Positions 41,975-51,700 of a DNA stretch of 53,027 nucleotides are shown piece after piece. Position 1 is the stretch's first letter; each line of letters begins with the position of its first letter. The stretch lies in assembly GCA_026706845.1 (NCBI GenBank), contig JAPOXY010000005.1:42492-95518 (forward strand). Direction: 5' to 3'. This stretch comes from Gemmatimonadota bacterium (GTDB lineage: Bacteria > Latescibacterota > UBA2968). The position numbers were made by a program, and so were the translations under genes. The notes under the pieces are model-generated. The model searched no databases. It saw nothing but the letters and a program-made list of their open reading frames with translations, and had not been told where the DNA came from.

Positions 41975-44557
41975 TTATTTCCCTATCGCTACCCAGACAT
42001 CTTTTGTCGCTGTGGGTATTCCCGGGCGGTTCAGGTCGGTTACGGTTACGCCTATCGTGAGTTTTTGTCCCGGGTTTGCCGCTACGTTGAGGGCAACATA
42101 TACGGGTTCTGTTTCCTTATTGCCTCGGTGTTCATAAGATACCTGCACGCCTTCTTGCTTTTCAGATATGCCCAGCAATGTGCCGATGCCTTTTAGCAAC
42201 CGGGCACCGGCATTTTTGCTGCCACGTACAGTATAATCCACGCGGTAATGCGTTTGCCCCGTGTCGTCTCGGAAGAGGTTATACACTTCGTAGTACAGAT
42301 AGACTGGCTGTTCTGGAGCAAAGGTGTGTGACGGCAGGGGGAGCACTTCGAGATCGTCTCGGATGAATTTGCCTTCTGCAGGGGTTTCTATTGTTGCAAT
42401 TTTTCCCGCTACGACGGGGTCGCTTACCATCAGGATTGGGGCATTGTATGGTTCTACATCGACGAGTTGTCGGTGAATTTGCAATTTCCCCGAGGCCGGG
42501 TCGGTCACCCGCACGGCCATGAGATAGTGGCCTGGTTTGACTTCTGTAGTGACCTGATCTACCCATAAAACGCCGGGGTCGTCAACGGCTTCGCGCTGTG
42601 TTGCCCGCGTGTTCAGGCTGTCGCGGGCAATTTCTATTCCCTGTACGTCATAGAGGACCCACATTCGCTTCACCGAAGCCTCTATCTGTGTTCCCCGTTT
42701 TTGCGTTTTCAATGCGGTCCAGGGTATGCCGATAAAGGCATCCAGGCGCGTATCGCGTCCATTGCCCCTAAAATCCGCTACGGACATAAGCAGCGGCATG
42801 GGGTCTCCGGGATATGGATAGTGGTAAACAGAGGGCGTGCGGTTGACGACTCGTGCGACCACGGCTTCGGGTGCGAGGTGTAGCCACAGCAATCGATTGG
42901 GCGAGTCAACAGGCGGCTGGGGAAATTGAAAATCAAAATTGCCCAGGGCGTCGAGGAATGTCACTTCAATTCCCTCGCCAATATGGGCGTAAATCCAGGA
43001 CTCCCACTTGTAGTTCAAAGACGCGCCATCTCGAAACAATGCACCCTGATGCGGCAGGGGAAATATCGGCAGTCCCCGAACTTCGGGTGTTACCTTCAGT
43101 ACCGTGCTTGCGCCCAACGACGATTCTACCTGTAGCGATGTCGTCGGAGCGATTTCATGCAGCGCATTTCTCGCGAGGTCCATGAGCCGATTCTTTACCC
43201 GAATCACTTTTGCATTGGTTTCGAATACGAGGTGATCGGACCAGCTTCGATGATCGGGATGACCAAAGCGGATATACACATCGCCGCGCGCATCATAGGG
43301 TATTCGACCTTCGGAAAAGTTCTGAATCGCGTAATTCACGCGCCGGTAGTGTTCCAATCTGCGCTCGTTAACCGGTGTGGTCGGCGTTGGGTCTATCTTG
43401 CGCCAGAACAAATTGGTAAATGCGCGTTTTTCATCTCCCCTGATCATGCGAAAGGTCTCAAATTCACTTGCCGACAGGAGTAAGGTGACATCTTCGTACA
43501 GGAGGCGTTCGTTTTGCGGTAAGAGGGATAAAAATTGCGAAAATGACGCTTCTGCCTGCTCGTACGCGCCCGATTCCAGATATTGTGCGCCCAAAAGCGG
43601 CAGATAACGCTCGGGATCTTTTTGGGCGAGGTCGCGCAGTTCTGTGGTTGTGTGCAGTTCTTGTTTTAAATACTTCAATTCCATTGCCACGCGCGCCAAT
43701 CTGCCCCTTGCCACGGTGTGCGCTGGATTTACAGCGACTTGCTTTGACAATGCCTTGACGGCTTTTTCAAAATAATAGAGCGATACATAAAATACCCCCA
43801 GTTTAAAATACGCATCGCGATGTTGCGGAAAACGCTTGACCACATTGCCAAAGTGATAGTCCATATCTACGCTACGCATTGCCAGGTGACACATTGCCAG
43901 ATTGTAATACGCTGCCTCGTATTGCGAATCGAGAGATACGGTGTCCTGGAAAAGATCCAGTGCGCGGCGCACCTGTTTTTTCTGGATCAAGCACGCCAGT
44001 GCCCGCCCGTGTCGCGCGATGAGAAACCGCCGGTCTTTTTCCAGTACGCGCACAAAAATGCGTTCTGCTTCCACGCCTTTGTGCTGTTCTAACAAACAAT
44101 ATCCCAGCGCGCACAGGGCGATTCGGTCGTCGGCATTGTCCCGTAGCAGGCGTTCAAATAGTGCTACGGCATCGTCGAGCAGGGCGGGATCTGGTGGTGT
44201 GGCGCGCGTTTTATAGCGCTGGGGTATCAATCGACCGCGTTCAAAAAAAGCGTCTGATACCGTCAGGTAGCGGCGCCCGATGTGATATCCGTAATAAAAT
44301 TGCAGGACTACGGGATTGTGTCGTTGCCAGAAGTCGATTAAAAATTGCGTTTTTTCCTCTCGCTGCAATGCCCGATAGATGGCTGAGCTGTCTGGTCCGG
44401 CGCGTTCTGCGACCAGGACTGCGGCGAGCGAATCTGCCCGTGCATCGAAGCTTTCCTGCAGGCGATCTGCCCAGACAGGCACACATATCATGGCAAATGC
44501 ACACGCGATAAAGATGCGTTCACAGATGGAGCGAATTTTTCTTTTGTCGTTACACAT
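41975..44557 (-). CDS. GWxTD-domain TPR protein, short form
   Basis: An 860-residue paralogue of the protein at 18579. Signal peptide about residues 1-30; region with 'EEKTQFLIDFWQRHNPVV' (about 70-87); TPR-type helices (about 140-340); GWxTD-type domain (about 365-480) with 'FWRKIDPTPTTPVNERRLEHYRRV', seen in two halves, and 'ARGDVYIRFGHP'; beta-rich C-terminal part (about 500-860) with 'YEVYNLFRDDTGQTHYRVDYTV'-like strands. It lacks the extra N-terminal beta region of its paralogue. It lies 10 bases after the membrane protein at 44568 and is probably co-transcribed with it. Confidence 0.9.
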   Translation of the reverse strand: MCNDKRKIRSICERIFIACAFAMICVPVWADRLQESFDARADSLAAVLVAERAGPDSSAIYRALQREEKTQFLIDFWQRHNPVVLQFYYGYHIGRRYLTVSDAFFERGRLIPQRYKTRATPPDPALLDDAVALFERLLRDNADDRIALCALGYCLLEQHKGVEAERIFVRVLEKDRRFLIARHGRALACLIQKKQVRRALDLFQDTVSLDSQYEAAYYNLAMCHLAMRSVDMDYHFGNVVKRFPQHRDAYFKLGVFYVSLYYFEKAVKALSKQVAVNPAHTVARGRLARVAMELKYLKQELHTTTELRDLAQKDPERYLPLLGAQYLESGAYEQAEASFSQFLSLLPQNERLLYEDVTLLLSASEFETFRMIRGDEKRAFTNLFWRKIDPTPTTPVNERRLEHYRRVNYAIQNFSEGRIPYDARGDVYIRFGHPDHRSWSDHLVFETNAKVIRVKNRLMDLARNALHEIAPTTSLQVESSLGASTVLKVTPEVRGLPIFPLPHQGALFRDGASLNYKWESWIYAHIGEGIEVTFLDALGNFDFQFPQPPVDSPNRLLWLHLAPEAVVARVVNRTPSVYHYPYPGDPMPLLMSVADFRGNGRDTRLDAFIGIPWTALKTQKRGTQIEASVKRMWVLYDVQGIEIARDSLNTRATQREAVDDPGVLWVDQVTTEVKPGHYLMAVRVTDPASGKLQIHRQLVDVEPYNAPILMVSDPVVAGKIATIETPAEGKFIRDDLEVLPLPSHTFAPEQPVYLYYEVYNLFRDDTGQTHYRVDYTVRGSKNAGARLLKGIGTLLGISEKQEGVQVSYEHRGNKETEPVYVALNVAANPGQKLTIGVTVTDLNRPGIPTATKDVWVAIGK

Positions 44558-44567
44558 GGCGTAGCCT

Positions 44568-46520
44568 CTAATACAATGCCAGCGAATGTCCTTGCCCAGG
44601 GAACCAGATACAATCTACCAGAAACGACACAAATACGCCCGTGAAATATCCCACCATAAGTCCCAGGAAAAACGGCGATGCTTTGCGGTATAGATCAATG
44701 CCGCCCGCCCGCAAGATGACAAATTTGGCAAACCATGCAAAGAAGATCGAGAATACAATGCGGTTGACCGGATAGGCTGTTACGGCGGCAAATCCGATCG
44801 GATGCAAGGGCCACCAGGGCCATATATAGCGCAAGGATAGCATCAGTGCCGTGGTTGCCATTCCAATGAGCGCGATGAGCATGCGCTCGCGTTTCAGGGC
44901 AAAGGGGTCCCGAATATGACCGGCGATGGTATCAAAAGTGTTTTGCACATAGGGACCGTAAATGCCGCCGTAATTAAATGCGCCGGTTACATAGCTCGAT
45001 GATATTTGATAATACGCGCTTGTGGTTATCACCACCAGCATGGCCAATCCCAGGGCGATGACCAGGCGCGTTCTCTCGTGTCGGATGCTGTCGTAAAGCC
45101 GCGTGGCATTGGCCAGATTGGCCATCAATATGGTTTTGATATCGTGGTGCCATGTTTCTGTGAGGGCAAATGCCGCCATTCCCGATGGGGAAATATTAAC
45201 GGGTCCGAGCAGGTGATAGGCGACAAATTGTCCCTGTATCATGCGGCTGCTGATCATGCCGCCTTCCACGCAGACGCGCGTGATGCCCAACCAGATCACG
45301 CCCACAAGGCTCAAAAAAGTCAGGGCGACAAAGACCGACATGCCGGAGGCTACGCACCAGCTCAAAATAAATAGTCCGCTCGCCAGCAGTCCGCCGAGTG
45401 CTGCGCGATAGGACAATAATTCGCCCGCGTCTTCAACCTCCCGCGCATTGAGCACGGCTTTGCGAAATACATTTCTCAGATGTTCTCGCGCCATCCACAA
45501 GCTCCACGGCACCAGCACGCACAGGGCACCAAATCCCTGCCAGTTTTCGAATTGCGATGCCGGCCACACATGGGTTGGGCCTATTTCGATTCCCAGGCGG
45601 TTGAACAGCCCCATTTCAAGGGTCAATAACAGGTGAAAGGCAATAATGCTAAACAATACATCCAGATCCATAAAATACGATACGCCAATGATCACTGGAT
45701 AAAACCGCATGTGAATCGGCGGGAAATACCGACCGAATTCCATCAATCCCAGGTATCGGGGAATGGTTGGAAAATGCGGCTGGAAATATTCAACCATGTT
45801 CCAGTATATGGGAAATGAGGCGAGCGCGAATCCCCACCAGAATACGGGGCGATTCATGATGCCCACGGGCCAGAATCCACGCGGTTCTCTGTTGACGAGT
45901 TCCAGCGGCAATGTCATCAACGGAAAGGTGAGGCGCTCGTGTTCTACCCATTGTTTGCGCAGGATTGAGACCGCGCAAAATCCAAATACGCCGATCATAA
46001 ATACGAGGCTCAGGCGCCAAATCATCGGCGTTATCCAGATTTCCCAGGGGATGGTTGCGCCAGCTGGCAGTCCTTCAAAAAACCACCGCGCAGCTGTCCT
46101 GTCGGTTACGACCGCCCATTCAGCTAAATACGGATGTATGTCGTCTGCCCATCGGTTCTCCGTGTTGGCAAAGTAAAATGGCGCGGATACGTTGGCGATT
46201 AAATGTCCCATGAAATAGCTGGGCAATGCCGATGCGACCAGGCCCATGCTGAAGATGACCAGCAATTCCGATGGGCGCAAGACCCATTGCGGGCGTACTT
46301 TTTCCAGGACTTTGTTCAATACGACTGCTATTATCAAAAATGGTACGACTGCGCCCCAGGGCAAGTGATCTTGCGCCATTTTTGTGGTGTGGGCAATGTG
46401 TCGCGTAAAATGTCCACCCCATCCGAGGAAGCCCGCGCACATAGCACCTATCACAATTGACCGCGCGGTTACGGCTCGTTGAAGAGGTGCTGTCTGTGTT
46501 TGTGTTTCGCGAATTGCCAT
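44568..46520 (-). CDS. Multipass membrane protein, DUF6785-like
   Basis: A 650-residue protein with about 12-14 membrane helices. The pattern ('VLRPSELLVIFSMGLVASALPSYFMG', 'ISYFMDLDVLFSIIAFHLL', the Gly- and Trp-rich loops) recalls the DUF6784/DUF6785 membrane proteins of Planctomycetota-like genomes, loosely similar to oligopeptide transporters. Transport is possible but substrate unknown. Start ATG 46520 overlaps no other gene. It sits between the glycosyltransferase and the GWxTD gene on the same strand. Confidence 0.75.
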   Translation of the reverse strand: MAIRETQTQTAPLQRAVTARSIVIGAMCAGFLGWGGHFTRHIAHTTKMAQDHLPWGAVVPFLIIAVVLNKVLEKVRPQWVLRPSELLVIFSMGLVASALPSYFMGHLIANVSAPFYFANTENRWADDIHPYLAEWAVVTDRTAARWFFEGLPAGATIPWEIWITPMIWRLSLVFMIGVFGFCAVSILRKQWVEHERLTFPLMTLPLELVNREPRGFWPVGIMNRPVFWWGFALASFPIYWNMVEYFQPHFPTIPRYLGLMEFGRYFPPIHMRFYPVIIGVSYFMDLDVLFSIIAFHLLLTLEMGLFNRLGIEIGPTHVWPASQFENWQGFGALCVLVPWSLWMAREHLRNVFRKAVLNAREVEDAGELLSYRAALGGLLASGLFILSWCVASGMSVFVALTFLSLVGVIWLGITRVCVEGGMISSRMIQGQFVAYHLLGPVNISPSGMAAFALTETWHHDIKTILMANLANATRLYDSIRHERTRLVIALGLAMLVVITTSAYYQISSSYVTGAFNYGGIYGPYVQNTFDTIAGHIRDPFALKRERMLIALIGMATTALMLSLRYIWPWWPLHPIGFAAVTAYPVNRIVFSIFFAWFAKFVILRAGGIDLYRKASPFFLGLMVGYFTGVFVSFLVDCIWFPGQGHSLALY

Positions 46521-46589
46521 TCATGATACTCCGGATCGATGGAAAGCGGAGGGCAATATAAGGATAGTAATATCAAGTGTCTATTTAAT

Positions 46590-48422
46590 TTAGCGCGTGC
46601 GCGCCATCCCAGCTTTTGCCGAGGGGTGGTCGGGCGCTGTTTGCAAGACTTGCTGCCAGGCGTTGCGCGCTTCATCTGTCCTTCCCAGAGACCAATACGC
46701 CCAGCCCATGTTCGCGCGCGCATTGTGGGTATTGGGATCTCTTTTCAGTGCTTCCCGATAGTTATTTATCGCTTCGTGAAATTTTTTTTCGTGAAACAGG
46801 ACGTTGCCCAGGTTGACGTATGCGCGCACCATGTCGGGGTCCCGGGACAGTGCCTGTTGATATGCGTTTTTGGCGGCTTCCATTTTTTCGGTGCGTGCAT
46901 ATGCCAATCCCAGGTTGTAATACAACACGGCGTCGCCCTGTCCGTATTTTTCCGCTTCTTCCAGATATAATTGCGCCGGTTCATTTTCGTTTGCCCACAA
47001 ATAAGCCGTGCCCAGATTAAAGGGGTCCATGGTCCAGTTGTTTTGGGCGAGCTGTGCGTTTAGTTCTATGCGGTAGCCGGTCCACAGGATGATTAGTGCC
47101 GCCGCACCGATGCAGAGGTTTTTCCACTTTTGCGACTGTACACAGGATATCAATGTCCATGTTCCCATGCCTGCAAATATCATGAGGATGGGGATTGCGG
47201 GCATGCGATAGCGCGACGATACGTGAAATGCCAATACGCCTGCCGCATATCCTATGAGCCATAGATACAGGATGGCATGGCGGTCAAATTGCCGGGCTGC
47301 GACGATGAGTCCCACGATGGATAGGGGAAATAATATCCACAGTTCTGCGATTGGTAAGCGCAAGATGGCAGAGAATTTTCTCTGGTAATAGAAATTGTAA
47401 TTGAGTGGGACTTCGTATCCCGATGCAAATAGGCGCACTTTTCGCAAGGTTACGGCTATCGCGCCTGTTGGATCGTCTATCCAGAATGCGAGTCCCTTAT
47501 TAAACCAGAAGGAAGAGACTTCAGATGCTTTCAAAGATCGCCCCAAGGCGTCTTCGGCCACGCGGCGCGGGCCTTCCAAATTGCCCTGTGCCCCATCCGG
47601 GGTGATCTGTGCATCCACACCAGGAGGTGCGGAGAACCAGCCGGGCGCATCCGGGTGATTGCCCATGTAAAAGTTGATGCCGCCGTGCGCGGTCATCAAT
47701 ACCCAGTCGTCCGCGACCAGGCCGTTGCGAAGTCCGCACAGGAGGAGTGGGAGGATGAGGCCCCCTAAGAAGTAACTCGCCAGTCTTATTGAACGTTTTG
47801 CCGGTGTTGCTTTGTGGTAGGCCCACCACGCGCCGAATAGCAAGAATGGGATTGCGGATAAGATGTTGGGGCGCATGAGTGTTGCCAGTCCAAAGACCAA
47901 TCCGGCCAGCCCCAGGTGCCAGTGGGTTTTATTCTTGCCCGAGATTAGCGTCAATCCTACCAGGCTGAGGAATACGGCACCCGATGTGCCCAGTAGCATG
48001 CCTTCGTAAAATAGTTGCGGTCCATAGCTCGCAAATAACAATCCCGCGAATAATCCCGCGTATGCGCCAAAGTGCCGCGCGCCCAATCGATAGACCAGTA
48101 TCGCACTGGCACATCCGGCGGCAGCCTGTAAGCCTATTATCAGTTTGGGCGCATGTCCGAAGATCGCATATACAACCGCCATGAGGTATGGATACAGGGG
48201 GGGGAGAATGAAGACTTCAGCCGTGCCGAGCCAGTCTCCCGAGGCGATGCGCAGTGCCCAGTCGTCGAATATCCGCGCGTCTGAGATGAGTTTCTGAGAG
48301 AACGGATGAGTGGCCCAGAATGACCAGAGATAAAAAAAACGGACCACTATCGCAGTCCCGCCCACAATATAGGGAAAATAATGCGAGATCCGATCTGTTG
48401 CGTTGTTTGTTTTCGATGTCAT
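46590..48422 (-). CDS. GT-C type glycosyltransferase with C-terminal TPR
   Basis: A 610-residue protein. Residues about 15-430 are a polytopic GT-C (family 39/ArnT-like) region with 'SDARIFDDWALRIASGDW' holding the catalytic-type acidic pair and 'PPLYPYLMAVVYAIFG'. About 470-610 is TPR ('YNLGLAYARTEKMEAAKNAYQQAL', 'VRAYVNLGNVLFHEKKFHEAINNYREAL' in pieces). It probably moves a sugar from a polyprenyl-linked donor to an acceptor at the outer face of the membrane. The start ATG 48422 begins 'MTSKTNNATDRIS'. It starts the minus-strand trio ending with the GWxTD gene. Confidence 0.9.
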   Translation of the reverse strand: MTSKTNNATDRISHYFPYIVGGTAIVVRFFYLWSFWATHPFSQKLISDARIFDDWALRIASGDWLGTAEVFILPPLYPYLMAVVYAIFGHAPKLIIGLQAAAGCASAILVYRLGARHFGAYAGLFAGLLFASYGPQLFYEGMLLGTSGAVFLSLVGLTLISGKNKTHWHLGLAGLVFGLATLMRPNILSAIPFLLFGAWWAYHKATPAKRSIRLASYFLGGLILPLLLCGLRNGLVADDWVLMTAHGGINFYMGNHPDAPGWFSAPPGVDAQITPDGAQGNLEGPRRVAEDALGRSLKASEVSSFWFNKGLAFWIDDPTGAIAVTLRKVRLFASGYEVPLNYNFYYQRKFSAILRLPIAELWILFPLSIVGLIVAARQFDRHAILYLWLIGYAAGVLAFHVSSRYRMPAIPILMIFAGMGTWTLISCVQSQKWKNLCIGAAALIILWTGYRIELNAQLAQNNWTMDPFNLGTAYLWANENEPAQLYLEEAEKYGQGDAVLYYNLGLAYARTEKMEAAKNAYQQALSRDPDMVRAYVNLGNVLFHEKKFHEAINNYREALKRDPNTHNARANMGWAYWSLGRTDEARNAWQQVLQTAPDHPSAKAGMARTR

Positions 48423-48482
48423 GTTTTGTAATATCTAATCCGTGACATTAGAATGCAACCCTAATTAGGAGAGGAAAATAAT

Positions 48483-48521
48483 AAAGCCCGTCGATCACCA
48501 CCGATCAATGGGCTTTGTTTA
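48483..48521. terminator. Hairpin terminator
   Basis: AAAGCCC (48483-48489) pairs with GGGCTTT (48510-48516); a GATC/GATC inner stem extends it, and a T-rich run follows on the plus strand. Confidence 0.6.
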
Positions 48522-48704
48522 TTTTTAACTTAATCCAGGAGGTTTGGGTTGTCATCGCGGCATGATGAAAAGAACATATCTTTCACCATACCACTCATTC
48601 ATCGCTCAAAATATACACTCTTTCCACGTTGCGTCAGTGTATTCACACGGCTCATGCGCGGCCAATTCCCAATCTTGCGCCTTAAACATCATTCAGAAAA
48701 ACAA

Positions 48705-48739
48705 AAAAGCCCGACCTGTTCTAATCAAGTCGGGCTTTT
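48705..48739. terminator. Terminator after the LRR gene
   Basis: AAAAGCCCGAC (48705-48715) pairs perfectly with GTCGGGCTTTT (48729-48739). Read on the minus strand it ends with a long T-run and lies about 55 bases after the LRR stop codon, so it terminates that gene; it can work in both directions. Confidence 0.82.
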
Positions 48740-48795
48740 GCAATTAGAATGCAAACAGAGCCGGGCTAACGGTTTGTAATCTGCCCGAGTGCATC

Positions 48796-51700
48796 TTATT
48801 CCGAGCAAGTTGGGCCGTTGACATCTTCAATGCCCTGCAGCCACGCCTGGAAGGCTACATCAGACGGCGCACATAGGCCTCCTTCACCCCAAAAGTGAAA
48901 TGTCTGTAGCTTTGTCAGGCCGGTCAGGCTCTGAGGTAGAGAACCACTCAACTTATTTTCGCCAAGCCACAGTTCCGTGAGCTTGGTCAGGTTGCTCAAT
49001 TCTGTAGGAACTGAACCACTTAACTCAGTATTCTGAAGCGCCAGGTAAGTGAGGTTTGTCAGGTTGCTCAATTCGGAGGGGATCTCTCCAGTCACCGGAT
49101 TGCCCCAGATAGCCAGGCGCGTGAGCTTGGTCAGATTACCTAATTCCATTGGTATCTGCCCAGTCAATGGATTGCCACCAAAATTCAGGTCCTCAAGGTT
49201 TGTCAAGTTGCCTAATTTTGCTGGGATCTCCCCAGTCAACGCATTATCGTGAAGTCCCAGTTGCATAAGATTGGACAGGTTACCCAATTCTTCTGGAATC
49301 TCTCCACTCAATTGATTGTCCCAGAGATGCAGGTAAGTGAGGTTTATCAGGTTGCCCAATTCTGTTGGTATCTCTCCTGTCAGGTTATTCCCTCCCAGAT
49401 GCAATGCTGTCACCGAACCGTCAGAGACCTCGACGCCATACCAGGAGGAAATGTCGTTTTCCGTGAGCCAATTGTCGTTATTTGTCCAATTAGGTCCATC
49501 CGTAGCATTATACAGTGCTACCAGTGCCTCGCGCTGGCCTGGCGGGGGTGGTGGGGCACAAGTTGAGCCGCCGTGATCTTCAATACCCTGAAGCCATGCC
49601 TGAAAGGCTGCATCAGTTGGCGCACATAGACCTCCCTCACTCCAAAAGTGAAAGCCCTGTAGATTTGTCAGCCCGGTCAGGCTCTGGGGCAGTGCACCAC
49701 TCAATTGGTTACCGGCAAGCCAAAGTCCAGTGAGATTGGATAAGTTGCCGAATTCTGCTGGGATCTCACCAGTCAACTGATTCTCGCTAAGATTCAGATT
49801 TCTAAGATTGGTCATGTTGCCCAATGCCGCAGGAATCTCTCCGCTCAACTGATTGTCCCAAAGCTCTAGGGCTTCGAGGTTGGATAAGTTGCCGAATTCT
49901 GCTGGAAGTGCTCCTGTCAGATTATTCCGTTCAAGGTCCAGGTACCCAAGATTGGACAAGTTGCCCAATTCAGTTGGGATCGAGCCGTTCAACTGATTCC
50001 CGCCAAGCTTCAATTCAGTGAGGTTTGTCAGGTTGCCCAATTCAGTTGGAATCGAACCTCTCAACTCATTATCGAAAAGCTCCAGGTACCTAAGGTTAGA
50101 CAAGTTGCCCAATTCAGTTGGGATTGAGCCAGTCAATTGATTCCCGCCAAGCTTCAGATGAGTGAGGTTTGTCAGGTTGCCCAATTCAGTTGGGATCGAG
50201 CCGTTCAACTGATTCCCGCCGAGAGTCAGTTCCTCAAGGTTTGTCAGGTTGCTCAATTCAGTTGGGATTGAGCCAGTCAATTGATTCCAGCCAAGCTGCA
50301 GATGAGCGAGATTTGTCATATTGCCTAATTCAGTTGGGATTGAGCCGTTCAACTGATTCCCACTGAGACCCAGCCATCCAAGGTTTGTCAGGTTGCTCAA
50401 TTCTGCTGAAATCTCCCCAGTCAATTGATTGCCCTCAAGACCCAGATACCCAAGGTTTGTCAGGTTGCTCAATTCTGCTGGAATCTCCCCAGTCAATTGA
50501 TTGTCCCAAAGACCTAATCCCCCCAGATTGGACAAGTTACCCAATTCGGATGGTATAGGGCCAGTCAACGCATTTTGGCTGAGATTCAGATTCCCAAGAT
50601 TGGTCAGGTTGCCCAATTCTGCTGGGATCTCTCCTGTCAGATTATTCTCTTCCAGTTCCAGGTTTGTCACCGAACCGTCAGAAACATGGACGCCATACCA
50701 TGTGGAAATGTCATTGTCCGTGAGCCAATTGTCGTTATTCGTCCAATTGTCTCCACCTGTCGCATTATACAGTGCCACCAATGCCTCGCGCTGGCCTGGG
50801 GGAGCGCACGTTGGGCCATGAGCCTCTTCAATGCCCTGCAGCCACGCTTGAAAGGCTGTATCAGATGGTGCACATAGTCCCCCCTCACCGTCAAAGGAAA
50901 GCTTCTCCAGCATCGTCAGTCCTGTCAGGCTCTGAGGAATCTCACCACTCAACAGGTTGCCGCCAATCTCCAGTATCTTCAGGTTGGTCAGGTTGCCCAA
51001 TTCAACGGGTATTCCACCACTCAATTGATTACCGCCAAGCTTCAGTTCTGTAAGCTTGGTCAAGTTGCCCAATTCTATTGGAATCATCCCACTCAACATA
51101 TTGTCGGGGAAATGCAGGATTTCAAGGTTAGACAAATTGCCCAATTCTATTGGGATAGAACCACTGAACTGATTGTCCCAGAGCAATAGCACCCTAAGAT
51201 TGGATAGGTTGCCCAATTCTGTTGGAATCGAACCGTTCAACTGATTCTGGCTAAGATACAGCACCTCAAGATTGGACAAGTTGCTCAATTCTGCTGGAAT
51301 CCCTCCGCTTAACTGATTATCGTTAAGACTCAGTTCCGTGAGATTTGTCAGGTTGCCTAATTCTGCTGGGATCTCACCAGTCAACTGATTGCGGCCAAGA
51401 CCCAGAGTCTCAAGGTTTGTCAGGTTACCCAATTCTGCTGGAATAGAACCACTCAATGCATTATTGAAAAGATACAATCCCCCAAGGTTGGCCAAATTGC
51501 TCAATTCTGCTGGGATTTCACCAGTCAATGCATTGCGGTCAAGACCCAGGTAGCCAAGGTTAGTCAGGTTGCCTAATTCTGCTGGTATCGAGCCACTCAA
51601 CTGATTGCTGTGAAGACCCAGCCCTCCGAGATTTGTCAGGTTGCCCAATTCAGATGGAATCTCCCCGTTCAACTGATTCTGGCTAAGATGCAACTGCCCA

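Larger units (their letters stand above)
48423..48795. other. Intergenic region with two terminators, no gene seen
   Basis: The region between the glycosyltransferase start and the LRR gene stop holds two hairpins listed separately. Plus-strand open frames of about 67 codons here read through the hairpins and have no family or ribosome site, so they are not called. Confidence 0.6.

Noticed and set aside
48544-48779. Plus-strand open frames of 67-76 codons
   Set aside because: They overlap terminator hairpins, overlap each other in different frames and show no family features.
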